Positions 24,098 to 36,790 of a DNA stretch of 64,000 nt are shown in pieces; positions within the stretch are counted from its first letter, which is position 1; each line of letters opens with the position of its first letter. Source of the DNA: Arachis hypogaea (taxonomy: Eukaryota; Streptophyta; Magnoliopsida; Fabales; Fabaceae); the NCBI RefSeq assembly GCF_003086295.3, contig NC_092038.1, forward strand, positions 129,173,518 through 129,237,517, written 5' to 3'. Both the position numbers and the translations under genes were made by a program. The notes below the pieces were generated by a model. It ran no database searches. It was not told the DNA's origin and saw nothing but the letters and a program-made list of their open reading frames with translations.

Positions 24098-25297
24098 ATG
24101 GATCTCTCCAAGAAGCGTAAAACGGACCAGAACGGCGACGCTGATTCCTCGCCTTCACAACAACCTCCCCCTTCCACCTCCCTCTCCGCAGACGACATCC
24201 GCAAGATCCTGCAACCCTTCACGCACGAGCAGCTCATCGACCTCCTCCAGTCAGCGTCCCTCCGCCACCCCGACGTCTTCGACTCTGTCCGCTCCGTCGC
24301 CGACCGCGACTCCACACTCCGAAAGCTATTCGTCCGCGGCCTCGCCGCCGACACCACCACGGACACTATCCGCGCCATCTTCTCTGCCTACGGCGACCTA
24401 GACGAAGCCATCGTCATCTTCGACAAGAACACCGGAAAATCCAAGGGCTACGGCTTCGTCACTTTCTCCCACGTCGACGGCGCTGTCCTCGCCCTCAAGG
24501 ATCCCAGCAAGAAAATCGACGGCCGCATGACCGTCACGCAGCTTGCCGCCTCCGGCGGACCCGGAGCCGCCTCAGCTACCGACGTAGCCGCACGGAAGGT
24601 GTTTGTAGGTAACGTCCCATTCGAAATCCCATCGGAGAGGCTCTTGAGCCACTTTCTTGCATACGGTGAGGTAGAAGAAGGTCCTTTAGGGTTTGATAAG
24701 AGTAGCGGTAAAACAAGAGGGTTTGCGTTCTTCGTGTACAAGACTGAAGAAGGTGCTAGGGCTTGTTTGGCAGAGCCAACGAAGACAATTGATGGCCACC
24801 AAGTGTTCTGCAAGTTGGCTGTGGATAACAAGAAAGCGAAGCCGCAGAATCCTGCTTCTGGTTTCCCAGGGGATGGTATGCATGCTCAGCAGCAACAGCA
24901 ACAGCAACCTCAACCTTCTTACAATGCTCCTATGCTGATTTCTCAGTACGGTGGATATGCTGGCGGTGGTGGGCATGGCAACGGATATGGGATGCAGCCT
25001 TCGGTGCCGTCGTATGGGAACCCTGTTCCAGCTGCTGCTGCTGGTGTTGGTGGGTATGGGGCTACGGTTGGTGGGGGCGGTTATGGGAATTCGCAGTATG
25101 GCGGGCCGGTTTCCGGCGAGTATGGTGCGAGGTTGCCTCCTACGTCCGGTGGAGTACCCTCTGGTGGGTTTATGGATGGCTCCCATTATGGTGGTTTACC
25201 TTCGTCTGCAATTCCGTCACAACAGCCGCAGCCTGTTCCGATGCCAAGACCTGCCCCTCCTGGAGGAATGTACCAAGGCGTGCCGCCCTATTACTGA
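24098..25297 (+). CDS. UBP1-associated protein 2 (UBA2C-like), two RRM domains
   Basis: Intronless frame of 399 residues. A basic N-terminus ([11 protein letters not shown]) is followed by a helical segment (~31-66). RRM1 spans ~76-150, with RNP2 LFVRGL and RNP1 [11 protein letters not shown]2 spans ~167-243, with RNP2 VFVGNV and RNP1 RGFAFFVY. The tail (250-399) is rich in Gly, Tyr, Pro and Gln and includes a Q run. Order and wording match plant UBA2 proteins, nuclear hnRNP-like factors that bind U-rich RNA with UBP1 and act in RNA stability, abscisic acid and stress signalling; the nearest Arabidopsis relative is probably UBA2C. The first ATG after a CT-rich leader is used. GC content is far above its surroundings. 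The frame is fully open. Family certain; choice of subgroup less so. Confidence 0.93.
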   Translation: MDLSKKRKTDQNGDADSSPSQQPPPSTSLSADDIRKILQPFTHEQLIDLLQSASLRHPDVFDSVRSVADRDSTLRKLFVRGLAADTTTDTIRAIFSAYGDLDEAIVIFDKNTGKSKGYGFVTFSHVDGAVLALKDPSKKIDGRMTVTQLAASGGPGAASATDVAARKVFVGNVPFEIPSERLLSHFLAYGEVEEGPLGFDKSSGKTRGFAFFVYKTEEGARACLAEPTKTIDGHQVFCKLAVDNKKAKPQNPASGFPGDGMHAQQQQQQQPQPSYNAPMLISQYGGYAGGGGHGNGYGMQPSVPSYGNPVPAAAAGVGGYGATVGGGGYGNSQYGGPVSGEYGARLPPTSGGVPSGGFMDGSHYGGLPSSAIPSQQPQPVPMPRPAPPGGMYQGVPPYY

Positions 25298-26584
25298 GTG
25301 AGGTAAATTGTGGTGTTTGGTTTTAATTTATAGTTGTAGGTGGTGTGTATTTGCTTCTGCTTACTTTTCTTGGCTGGTTGGTTCTCTGTGCGTGTAGTTG
25401 TAGTGGTTCAAAAATGTGATTTATGTCTTTATTTTGATTCAGTGCTCTTCTGAAAAAGTCTTGGGTCTCGGTTATTTGCTAATCATTCGTTTGCGAGTTT
25501 TGCTGCAATCTTCATTTTCTTGCTGTCTGACCCTTTTTTCCCCCTCTAAACAAAGAATATATGTTTTGAGTTTGTAATCGGAATGACAATTCCCTCCCTG
25601 CTGTTTTGCATTTTTACATTTTTTTAATATCTATGTATTATTCAATCTTTGAGTGGCTTTTGCCATGTTACCGATTTGCATTTCTTTGGGTGTAATATCC
25701 TGTCATAGTTGATGTTGAATCAAGTTTGTTTATCTGTTGGTTCTGTTTTACGTTTCAGTTATGACAATGACTTAAGTTAAAATTTTCCAAACATGTTAAT
25801 CATTGATTTGAGTTTTGAATAGGTGTTTCATTCAGGTTTGTGATGGCTTCTTGGGCGCTAATGCTTTAAATGGTTGTGCTGATTTCGTGCATGCAGACAC
25901 TAATACTTGGTTTTGGTTACATGGACTGCTGTAAATTTGTTGCTGCTTCACTACATCTGCTTCTATGTGTTATGGTTCCATATGTGATGAATGTTAGTGA
26001 AAGCTTACGTGATCTGGCGTAGAATTTGAATGTAGTACTTATGTGGTTTTTCTGTAGAACTATTTATTCAAATTTTCCTTAGTTTTTAGTAAATGACAAG
26101 GTGTTTACCTTACAATTTGAGGTATCTTATTTCATTCTATGTTCCTATGTGCATAATACTCTGCGTGGTTGCTGTGGTGAGACAGTTCATTTGAAGTGCT
26201 TTCTCTTTTTTCTGCTCAGTTAGCTTCTGTTCCTTTGGAAAGTATTTGATTTTGATGATGGACTCGTAATCTTTATGTTTTTCTTTGTAACACCTTGCAA
26301 ATTTGTTTGTAGGAAAATTAAAACATATCTTTAGAAGATTTAGAAACAATGGAAGGAATATGAGTAGTGATGAAATAGGACTGAAAGATAAGGATAATAA
26401 GAGATATTTGCAACCTTCTTGTTTGATTGTTTACTGAAGGAAGGGAAGGGATTTTTCCAGAAGCTATTTCATATTCCTTTTTAACCCCCCATATTGGGTG
26501 GACAAAAAATTGAGAGCTTTGATTAAGTCAGGGACCTCTTCATATTCTTTTGTTATTCCACCACCCAAAGAACACTTCAAAACA

Positions 26585-26624
<40 letters not shown>

Positions 26625-28400
26625 CAGATTATTTGTTGTTGATCCTTTCATTCCTTTGGAACATAGCCTAAATACATATCCCTCCCTCTTCCATGCATAC
26701 CTTTTGGATAGGTGAGAGGTAAGATGGTGGCGTGGAATTAGATTCAAAAGGAGTGAAATGGAGTCCAAGTGGGTGGGTTCATTACCCCATTGTTGAATAA
26801 AATAAGGTTTCCATAAAAATCTACAAATTTGGAAGGAACAGAAAAGGTAGGTGTTAACAAAAACAGGATAGGAAGGAAATTATTTGACTAACCATTACAC
26901 TCCATTTAAAGACCCCCCAAAAAAAATCCACTTCATTACGTTGTTATCAATCCATTAGATTCTCTTGCTATAACCCTCAAACCTCTTATCCCAACAGACC
27001 TTTTTTTTATGTATGTTTTGAATGACATCAAATGTAAAACATAATAATGCGGTAATGCTAGGGAGATGAAAAACACAATCCAAATTTGTCTTATTTGGCA
27101 TTTATTAATTGTCGCAACCTGGGGCTGTTTCGGCTGATTTTTTATGGTCTCCCAAACGTTGTTGTATTTTTGCCTCATCTTTTGCTCTGCTACCCGTGAA
27201 TATTTTTAGTATCTTGTCTATGGTTGGCTCTGGGATACTTAGTCTTATGTGAATAAGCAACTTGTTTCGCTATGGTTGAGTGCTTCTATTTATTTGCTTG
27301 TTTTTGGGAATCATCTTTTTCGGCCGTCTAATTGTTCTTGTTGGTTGCAAGTTACTTGGACAAAGTTCTTGTTTGTTTGCTTTTACTGAACGGTTCTACA
27401 TTATTTTGTTGACTTTGGAATCAAACCTTTTGATTATTCATGTGCTACTATCTAATGATTTTTGAGGTGGTTTTCTTGTTTGGTTCCGAATTGATGTAGC
27501 TTGTCCAACAGAAAGTCACATGTAGTAGTAATTTGAGCGTAGGACTTGGGACATTCTAGTGATGTTGGGTGAAAGGGGTCAAGCTATCTTTTGTACTATC
27601 ATTCACAAAAGGGGGACAATTGCTTTGTAATATAATAATTTTGTAATAGTGAAAAGAGAAGTATGAGATTAATGGGTTGGAATGCGTTGCGGTTGCGCTT
27701 GTCTCATGATTTATTTTGACAGTATTGTTTTATACTTTTTTTTTCTCCATTTCGTTTCAATTAGAAATGGTCAGAAAACATAATGTTGGTTAGATGATTC
27801 GAAGTGATAAGATTTATTTTTTCATACAAAAGCTAAAACAATATTACGTTATATTTACAGCAACATTCTAGTTGTTTATTATTATTCAAATTATTTTCAG
27901 TGTAAATGAATGATATACAATTAATCAAAATCTTAATTTAGTGAGGGTGGGTCAAGTAAAGTTGATAAATGAGACTTGAAATTGGGTTCATATTCCACCA
28001 GCAAATGACTCAATCCTATCAACTTCTTCTCTTGCCGAATGCCATGTTGGTATTGGCAGATTTTGAGAACGAAGAAGTGCCGATTTTACATGGCGCCTAA
28101 TCAGTAATAAAGATAGAATGGAACAAATGCCATTTCATTGTGCATATATGAGTATGACCGCAGAACCTCCTTTTCGCATTCTGAGTTAAGTGGGATTCTA
28201 TTCTCTTCTATCCTTTTGTTTTGTTTTGTTTTGTTGCTGATGATTGAAAGTCAGCTTCAAAATTGTAAAATCGTTCTAGATTCACATACCAAAGTGAAGC
28301 TTCTTCATGCACGGGCTCCTTCTCTACTACTTCAAGCTATTCAACCTTGCTCTTGATGAGAGGATTAGCTGTATTTGGAGGTGAAGATGAAGAGGAAGAA
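25298..28400 (+). other. Downstream region of UBA2-like gene, possible spliced 3' UTR
   Basis: About 3 kb that is T-rich on the plus strand and notably poor in transposons. No second gene is recognisable; short frames (for example 27280-27465 and 28138-28356) look accidental. UBA2 genes of other plants are known to carry introns in the 3' UTR, so part of this may be spliced 3' UTR. I cannot place introns. It contains a (TA)n run at 26587-26621. Confidence 0.4.
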
Positions 28401-28776
28401 ATTTCGTTAGACAACTAATTCCATATCAGATTTTGATAAAAAAAAAAAATAGATAATTTAGTTTTTATCGTTAAGTCTATGAAATAAAGTTTAAGTCTCG
28501 TTTTTATTAGTATACAACTATGCAAGGCTTCAATTTATTTCTAAATTAAAAATTCCATTACACACCAAACAGCTATAATTAAACACCAAAGACCAAACAC
28601 TTATTTATACGTAGGGCATTAAATCCAAATAACATGCAAGCATCAACAGAGGCCGTGTTTGGAGTAAGCTCAGCAACATTACAAGTTTACCCAAAAAAGA
28701 AATTAATATGATATAATACAGCATGCTAATCAACACGAAAAGATTCATGGTTGGATGGTGAAATGAAGTGAATGAT

Positions 28777-31700
28777 TCAATTCTCGAGCAAGCAGATTCT
28801 TCTCCTCTTACATGGAAGTGAAGCTCTGAGTGAGTACTCAAGTGCATTAGAAGCCTTATCTATTACACGACTCAGTGCCTTTTGAACATTTCTTGCAAGA
28901 GCTTGACATGCCCCGGTGTTATTATTGTCACCTTTCCCTTTGCAACATCTATACACAAACACATTTTTCATTCTTCCTTCTAAGGTTGATGTCTCTGCCC
29001 TCACCAGTTGCAGTTCAAGGGCATCAAGTGTGTGTCGCAGGTCGAAGAGAATCTCCGGCCGGTAATCGCAGCAGATGGATGCCTTGTATGACATGGATCT
29101 ATGATCTTCATATGGTTCAACTTCAACTTCATCAAAATCTGTTGGGATTAGAAGACCTTTACTTGCTTCCATTGCATTCCTCTGCAATTCCTTCACTTGG
29201 CTAACGACTTTTGCTAATATTGTTGCTTTGTCCATCTAACATTAACAATTGAAACCCAAATCAAATAAATAAATACTCAAGTCTTTTTTTTATCCCTCTC
29301 TCTTACAAATCTTTTATCAATTGAAAATCCAAATCATGCCCACCCCTAGGTTGGATAACATAAATAAGAAATTGCATTGCATCACTTTTGTTGTCACCAA
29401 CCAATATATATATATATATGCTTTTAACTACTCAACACTAGTCTGACACATCTACAACAACACTTGATAGCAATGTCTTAATTGATCCAGTTCTACTTAA
29501 TAGTTAATACATTTCTAATTTTCTCTTAGATACGACCATGAAATTAAAATATATAATCAAGATTGACATTCTATAGTTCTTTATGTCTTGTACTTGATTT
29601 CATATGATTTAATCAATAAAAAAACTAAAAAGCAAAATCATTGGCTGCTAACTTGATTTCATATTCTTGACTTCTTCCTAGAATGCAACTTGGTCAAATA
29701 AATGAATAATGGAAGCAGCTATTTGGATACCATTCAGAGTTAAATAAATAATATATAAGTGGATAGTAATATTCAGCTAGTGCAGTGGGGGCCAAGGAAA
29801 AAACAATTGGTGTATGTACATTCATCTAACATATTGAATATAATTTGTAAATGAACTATTTTTATTTTCAGTGTCCATCATGGAAGATGAAGCCAAAAAC
29901 TAGAACTTAATGATTATGAAATGGTTTGTGACGTTGTGTCACGTATTAATAAACAAAGCCACCCTATGATAAAGGTATACAACTTAGTGTGTGTTTGGAT
30001 TACAGTTTGTAAACGAGAGTTTGAATAAAATTGATTTTGCAAACTTGATTTTGATGAAAAGTAAGTTTGTGTTAAGTGATTTATGTTTGGCAATATTTAT
30101 ATCAAAATGGATTATAGTAAAATAAATGTTGTTTGGATTATACTATTCAAAATCACTTTTAGATACAAAATTATTAAAATAGACATCAACTTAAATAATT
30201 TTTATATATTATTTTAATTTAGATATTTAAATAGATCTTATTAATTAATTCTATAATAAAATTAATATTTATACACTAAAATAAAAATAATATATAAAAA
30301 TTGGCAAAATATACTTTTAATTAAAACTAACAAAATATAAATTTTAGAGAGTACTAAAAATAATAAAAAATTAAATATTTATTTTGGTAGTAATTAAAAT
30401 AAATCAAAAAATTTTTTATGATATTTTTTATATAGTATATTTTTAGTACTCTTAGTACTCTTTTTTAGTATGTTATAATTTTTTATTATTATTATTTAGA
30501 ATTCATTTTTTGTTTAATTTATTTTCTTAATAGGATCAATATATTATATTAAAAAAATAAAAATAATACAAAAAAATTATAATTATAAAAGTGTATAATA
30601 TCAAATAAATAATTAATAAAAAATAGTAAATAATAGAAAAAGATAGTTCATATAAACAAAAATAATATAAATAATACAATAGTATACATAAAAGATAAAA
30701 TTGGTAAAAGATAAATAAAGATTGAGTATTGATGGCTAAAAGCCCGTTGGTGAAACGCAGAAGCTTAAAATTGTTGCTTCTTGAAAACGTGGTTTTGAAT
30801 GCAAAATCACTTCTGCGTTCATGATCCAAAAATTTGCCAAACCAAAAATTACAGCTTTCAAGATATCTAAACGTACTTTTTCTCTTTGAACGTGGTTGCC
30901 AAACACACCCTAGTAGTTGACTTCTAGCAACTCCCATACCCAGCTGACCAAACAAGGACAAACAATGATGCAATCAAAATTAAACCCCTTATTTTAATAA
31001 TAATTAGGTTCAATTATCAAAATGTTGTGGCTGTTATCAACTTATCATACACCATGAAAGGGCAACATACACACATAGTCATAAGCATTAAGACATAACT
31101 GCAAAAAAAATAGTGTTACATTATACCAGTAAATGATTAAATTAATTTTTGAAAAATCACTTATTCTTTAAATTAGTATTTGAAAGATATTTTTAATCAT
31201 ATTCGTTCTTTAAATATTTTAAATTAATTATTTTAGTCTTTCTGTTGCTTTCGTTATTAACGGTGTCAAAATTTATTGATGTGATACGTTAAATGACACC
31301 ACAATACACATTTAATAGTCTTAATTAGCGGTTAGTATGATAAATTTATAAAATTAGATCAAATAAATCTCAAATTGAGGGATTTCAATGCCTCAAGTTC
31401 TCCTTTCAATTAGGTTTTAATTTGATCTAATTCTATAAATTTATTATGTTAATAGTCATTTATGACTCTTATGTATGTATTGTAGTATCACTTAACGTGC
31501 CACATTAACAAATTTTAGCATTATCAACAAAGAAAATAATAGAAAGACTAACACGATTAATTTAAAATCCTTCAAATACGAATTTGAATAAAAAAAACAT
31601 TCAAAACCAATTTGGAGAACAAATAATTTTTCAAATTTGACAATTTGCCCTAAATTGGACATATCAGATACTTCTGTGTCAAAATAGACTCATGGTTATT

Positions 31701-32697
31701 CATTTATACATAAGTGGGGAATTCACTTACATAAATTTCCCTACTTATATGTATACATTGGATGCTAACTAAAAATATAAACAAGTGTTTCTAAAAGAAA
31801 AATTTATATTCACAATGTTGGTTTATCTTCCTTTAAAGTTATGCATACTGGACTGAAGACTATTAAATCCACTCTTCTCATTTCTTAACACCGATAACAG
31901 AATATGCACTTTATTGAAACATCAGCTTGGTTCTTATGTACGAATTGGCTATCTACACGAATTAGAAATGTGAGTTTAGCAAATCCATGTTCGTCATACT
32001 CTTGATGAACAAGCTTATTAGACCCAATTATACAACATAAGCAAAATCATAAAATTCAAGAGGCCAAAAGAACTCAACGCTGTTACAAACAACGAAAACA
32101 TAAATAACAAAATAACTTTTGTTTCAAAAATAATTGTCATTTTGATCGAACAATGATCTCTCAATATATCGCTTTGTTCAAACTAATTGTGAAAACTCAG
32201 CTTGAGTTAATTTCATATGACGTTGATAGTTAAGAATTGTTAAATAATTTGATAAATTTGACTAAATTATCATCTAACCACTTTAAACTATAACTATCGA
32301 TATCAAATAAAGTTAATTGCATCTGAATTATTTCTAAACGAAAGTAATAAGTTGCATTAGGAAAAGAATAGAAACATACCTTGTCAGTGGAGGAAACAAG
32401 ACCTCGTAGAGTTGCAAGATGACCATTGATTCTCTCCCTCCTCCTCCTCTCAGCTTCACTGTGATTCTTCAAAGCCGCTAAGGCTTTTGCATCAGAGTTC
32501 TCATAATTCTTTCCTACCCTTGCATCTTCTGATCCATTATTCACTTGCTCTATCTTTTCACTCTCCAAAATCAATGCATGTGATGGTTCCAAAACACCAT
32601 AGGAAGCTCCATAGTCATGCAAAGAAGGACTAATCAACCTCGAAACATCGTAGCCGGGGGAAGAAAAATCATTGGAGTTATAAAAGGAGTAAACCAT
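28777..32697 (-). CDS. bHLH transcription factor (bHLH30/AIG1-like), two exons
   Basis: Exon 1 is 32697-32380 and exon 2 is 29235-28777, joined in phase 0 by a 3,144 bp intron (donor AAG|GTATGT, acceptor TTAG|ATG), giving 258 residues. The bHLH domain is at ~77-125: the basic part KNHSEAERRRRERING holds the H79-E83-R87 triad that reads E-box/G-box DNA. The intron falls in the loop, between STDK and MDKATILAKVVSQVKELQ. The C-terminal half (SYKASICCDYRPEILFDLRH onwards) is the ACT-like region of the bHLH30/32/106/107/131 group, and the tail is basic (PCKRRR). These are nuclear regulators linked to auxin, stress and development in other plants; the target here is unknown. Both exons are intact and the junction restores a canonical helix-loop-helix. 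The intron has collected at least two inverted-repeat elements. Confidence 0.92.
29987..30910. mobile_element. Inverted-terminus element in bHLH intron
   Basis: Ends read gtgtgtttggattacag on the left and cgtggttgccaaacacacc on the right (inverted gtgtgtttgg termini). Near the right end is a GC-richer segment (gcttcttgaaaacgtggttttgaatgc) resembling a MITE subterminal region. The ~0.9 kb has no credible gene. I could not confirm a target duplication. Confidence 0.5.
31139..31640. mobile_element. MITE-like 0.5 kb inverted repeat in bHLH intron
   Basis: Arms of ~170 bp pair across the element: attttagtctttctgttgct against the complement of agaaagactaacacgattaat, and gatgtgatacgttaaatgac against the complement of gtatcacttaacgtgccac. 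The middle has a diverged second symmetry around ~31380. Non-coding. Confidence 0.65.
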
Positions 32698-33146
32698 TGA
32701 CTTGAATCTTTGTAGAGAAGACTAGTTTAGTTGTTGTCACTTGAGGAAACCAGGTGGACGAGTGGTTGGTGCAAACCAAAAAGAGAGTTTGTGGAGATGG
32801 AACCTTTCTGAAGAACCTGCTATGTTGCTTTGTTTGTTGATTATGATGATGATGAACATACCTTCCATTACGCAAAAGGAGAAAAATTTGAAGGGATTGA
32901 AGAAAGGAAAGATCAGAGATTAAACATCCACATTCTCTTCATGATGTTCTTGAACTCCACCATTTCTAGTGTGTGCCAAAAAGATCAAAATTAAAAGAGA
33001 AAGAACTCTGGCTTGGAATTCAATAAAAAGGAGATGATGGAATTCAATTCACACAAGATTTTTTCAGGAAGAGTTGAAGATTGATGATAGAAATTATTGT
33101 AGGGAACTATTTTTCTTGATACATATGTATCTGGTGTAATGTTGAC

Positions 33147-33156
33147 TATATTTATA
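33147..33156 (-). promoter_or_regulatory. TATA box of bHLH gene
   Basis: Minus-strand actataaatatag lies ~450 bp upstream of the ATG at 32697. With a start ~30 bp downstream, the 5' UTR would be ~420 nt, long but usual for regulatory genes. A shorter leader from an unseen start is possible. Confidence 0.45.
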
Positions 33157-33901
33157 GTGTCAATAATTTATGAAGAAAATAATATAATTGTATTTTTATC
33201 AAAACATAGTAATATAATATCATCTATACTACTGAATTATTCATAGGTTGAAGTAAACCGACCACATGATTTTTTAACATATATTTTTGCTTTTCTTCTT
33301 GGTTTGGGTATTATTGACGTGCAAGGCTTAAATTAGCACTCTGATTATTATTATTATAGATGAATTATTGGAGCAATAATGATTGAAAATTTGGAAATAA
33401 TATAATTTAATATGGTTTTTCTTTTTATAAAATTGTGATTGGGTAGTTGAAGCGCCGTATCTTTGCCGCATTTCTTTCTGAAGGGTAATAGAAGACACTA
33501 TTTGCTCTACACAACTTTTGCAAGTTTTCTTTTCTATTCCAAAAGGTTGCAAGGAAAAAAGAAAAGATTATTACTGTATTACTGTAGTCTGTAGAGTATG
33601 TTTGTAGACAAATTTTGTGTATGAAAGTAAAAAAAGAAAAATAATAGAAGAATGTTAGATAGTCAGTAAAATTTATTTTTTGATCTGTAGTTAATTAATA
33701 ATATTTAAAAGTAAGTTAGCAGTATATTATTAGATTGTTAAACTAAAAAAAATTTAAATTAATGATTGGCTAAAAATAATAAATTCATCGCTTTTTAGCT
33801 TTTCTCAAAAAATTATTTATAAATATTTTCATCTCATTTTCATAATAAAAGAATAGCTGGACAGAATGAGATTGGAATAAAATAAATGTGTTTTTTTTTT
33901 G

Positions 33902-33904
<3 letters not shown>

Positions 33905-33953
<49 letters not shown>
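33905..33953. repeat. (TTA)n microsatellite
   Basis: About 16 units of tat/tta, poly-T on its left side. A similar (ATA)n run lies at 34696-34744. Confidence 0.95.
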
Positions 33954-34149
33954 TAATCTGTTAGGTTTTTATCAACGCAACAACATACACATTAAACACC
34001 AGAGAAATAAATATTATTGGTATCATAATATGTAATAATGTAGCACAACTTTTTCCAATATTATGATTATTGATAATTTTACAGGGTTAGATCATCAACC
34101 TAAACAATTTCTTAGGGATTCCTGTTTTTTATAATTATAATACAAAAAT

Positions 34150-34300
34150 ATTATTTGTACACTAAAATCAGTTACTAAAATATTTATATATATGTATTTA
34201 TAATTTAATTTATTTTTAGTATATATTTTATATTTTAATATATATATATATATATTATATTGATAGTTTATTTTAATAGTTAATTTTTTTATATATTTAA
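34150..34300. mobile_element. MITE relic, sister of 16150-16318
   Basis: gtacactaaaatcagttact on the left, the same taatttatttttagtatatat core, and a decayed inverted right end (attttaatagttaatttttt). Non-coding. Confidence 0.5.
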
Positions 34301-34307
34301 TATGATT

Positions 34308-34475
34308 TATAATAATACACTTAAATTTTTTTATTAACTAAATCTAATTAAATTAGTCTAATATAATAAAAATTAGTTATAATTAGTATTATTTTAAATT
34401 TTATTATTTAATTTGGTTAAACTTAATTATTTTTTTGGTGACGGTTAAACTTAATTATTGAATGTGTAGTATTAC
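34308..34475. mobile_element. MITE, sister of the protease-stop MITE
   Basis: cacttaaatttttttattaact and gaatgtgtagtatt mark inverted ends. The interior, including taatataataaaaattagtt and ttttaaattttattatttaat, matches 13731-13888. It carries a ~25 bp internal duplication (ggttaaacttaatta occurs twice, 34423 and 34444). Confidence 0.55.
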
Positions 34476-34692
34476 TCATTTATAATTATAATAATAATAT
34501 CATTCTAATGAGACAAAGAGATTAAAGTAGTAGAGGAAAATGACACACACCTAATCGTATGTCGGGGAGACTTTCTTGAAATAGTAATGGAAACTTAACT
34601 CCTCATTTGGGTTACATGGACACTTCAAAAGGTCCCTCCTTTCTAAAACTACCTTTTGCAAGCTAATATACACTTTCTTTATTCTATCAAGG

Positions 34693-34746
<54 letters not shown>

Positions 34747-36452
34747 TTCATGCACATCATATACTATATATATAGATATATTTTATTATCTACGGTATTT
34801 TCTAATCCATCAAATCAAAGAATAATTTATCATAGATCTGAACTTTATTTAAGGGTCTGTTTAAGCAGACGAGTGAGGTAGTCACTCGACCAACGGGTTA
34901 GTTATCATATACTATATATATAGCATTGCTTTGCTTGAAAATAGCGAGAAAATGTTTTCTTTTCCTGAACAAAAAAATAAAAATAAAAATAAAAAGGAAA
35001 GGGTCCCTCTGTGTTAGTCACATGGCGAAATTTTCATGCCCTAAAGTTCATAATAAATATATAAATGGAGTCAAAATATGTGAAGTTGGTGTGTGGTGCT
35101 TTAGTAGTGGCAGGGCACTTTCTAATTAATCAACATTATGTGTTTAGTAGAATTACAAAATTATATTCAGCTAAGGATCTAAAAGAGAGATATACAAGTC
35201 ATTTAGATACAATAAGAAATTCAGCAGATGCCTATACAATAGCTATTACTCCAAATATCTTGGTGTCTAAGAATTATACTGAATTACTCATGTAAAAGAT
35301 GTGACATACAAGTCCAAACTAATATCATAATTTGTAGGAATTATGCAAAATGAAGTGTTGTCTTTGGTATGAATAGGTAGTTTCTTTTTATTTTTGTTTA
35401 TTTTTTGCCTGGTCAGTATAGTAGTCTAATTATCTTGGGTTTGAAAAATAAATACTCATACAATGAATGCTATGTGAATTACCCTCGCCCCCAATAATAG
35501 AGCGCATTTTAGATAAACAAATATATTTGATAATAAAAATAAAAAACTCTCAAAACGTATTATTTTTTACTTTATTTAATGCATCATATAATAAATAAAT
35601 TTTAAATAAGATAAGTTTAAATTTTTTTCCCCCTAACATTCCCGTTAGATAAAATTTACCTCTAATTCTAAGCCATATTTTTCTTAAGCTCACTTGACTA
35701 CACACTCACTATAACCCATACCTAAGTGTCCTTTTATAAATCGAGAAGTTGATATAAAATTAAAGGGCATTTTATTAATATTTTCCACTAATACACAAAG
35801 GAATATATATCTATGAATAATGTTAGAAGATTAAGTTCTGAATAACAATATATACGTATTTGAAAGCAAGTGCTAAATAAATTACATGTGATTTAGCAAA
35901 GTCGGCTGGGAAATTCAACAGTATGGCAGATAAATTTCTTTAACCCATGTTGCAACACACCACTGATTTGGACCTTCCACCTAAACCCTTATAATGTGCC
36001 AATTTTATTTGGTTCCATTCTAATCTGTAACTAACAGAACAGGTCAACTGACGCAAATAAACAACTCTGACATGACAGATTAGTTCAATTGCAAGAAAGA
36101 ACGATAAGTCAATTAGTTTAGCATTTTTATGTGTTGTAACTTGTAACTAGTTTTGTTTCAACAACAAGTGGAGGTGCTACTTGATGACTTGAAATACAGA
36201 TCATTGGCTAATCCTTCATTTTACTAATTAATTTCCATAATAATGCAAATCACACAGCACACATATCACCTCACATTTCCACAATTTTTAATAAGACCTG
36301 ATTACTCAGACTTTGCTAGAAAAATCTGATGAATTAGGTGATGTGTATCTCAAACATTATATTTACACCTAATATAGTTGTTATTTTTATATGACATATT
36401 ATGCTGATGCTTCAAATTGACTTTAAAATTTTATAAGTTCTACAAATGAAGT
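34476..36452. other. Intergenic stretch, nothing assigned
   Basis: AT-rich, moderately complex DNA. A 76-codon frame beginning MESKYVKLVCGALVV (35065-35295) has a hydrophobic start, but no family I recognise and no coding bias; it is not called. No RNA gene seen. Confidence 0.5.
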
Positions 36453-36790
36453 TTAAATGAAATCTGGAGTCTGATGAACAATAGCTTCTCCTTCAAGCAT
36501 CTTTCTTGCTTCTTTCATTGAAGGCCACGCCAATAGCAATGTTATATATGAATTTTCTCATAGCTTATTGAAGCATTCCCTTGTTCTTGCTTAAGTATGT
36601 ACTTGTCAAGAGAACCATTAGGCATGTACTCATAAACCAGAGCGAGCTTAGTTCTTTCCAGTGGTGGCAACTTCATTGATGAACTGTTGTTGATTTGGCT
36701 TAGAGAATTTGCACAACATAGCGTTTGCTTTGGAGTTTTCCTTTGTAGACAGAGCCATAACCTCCTTCACCTAACTTGTGCTTGAAATTA
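36453..36790 (-). pseudogene. Receptor-like kinase fragment (LRK10L-like), internally deleted
   Basis: On the minus strand it reads NFKHKLGEGGYGSVYKGKLQ (glycine-rich ATP loop). After a frame break comes EFINEVATTGK, then LALVYEYMPNGSLDKYILKQ, NIAIGVA, and directly AWPSMKEARKMLEGEAIVHQ before a stop (TAA, 36455-36453). The VAIK lysine region is corrupted, and the catalytic HRD loop, DFG motif and activation segment are absent. The N-lobe has therefore been joined to the C-terminal tail by a deletion of roughly 150 codons. The wording fits the LRK10-like/rust-resistance kinase family of plant receptor kinases. Several frameshifts and stops are present. It is non-functional, probably a dead tandem copy of a gene outside the window. 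Confidence 0.75.

Noticed and set aside
24686..25186. Long antisense frame inside the UBA2-like gene
   Set aside because: Shadow of the GC-rich, Gly-rich coding strand; no independent coding features.
28138..28356. 72-codon plus-strand frame downstream of the bHLH gene
   Set aside because: No domain; looks like chance opening in T-rich DNA.
30536..30973. 145-codon minus-strand frame in the bHLH intron
   Set aside because: Part coincides with a MITE end and the rest is Ile/Tyr/Phe-only translation of AT-rich DNA.
35065..35295. Possible small membrane protein MESKYVKLVCGALVV...
   Set aside because: Starts like a signal anchor but has no family match I can support and no conserved cysteines.
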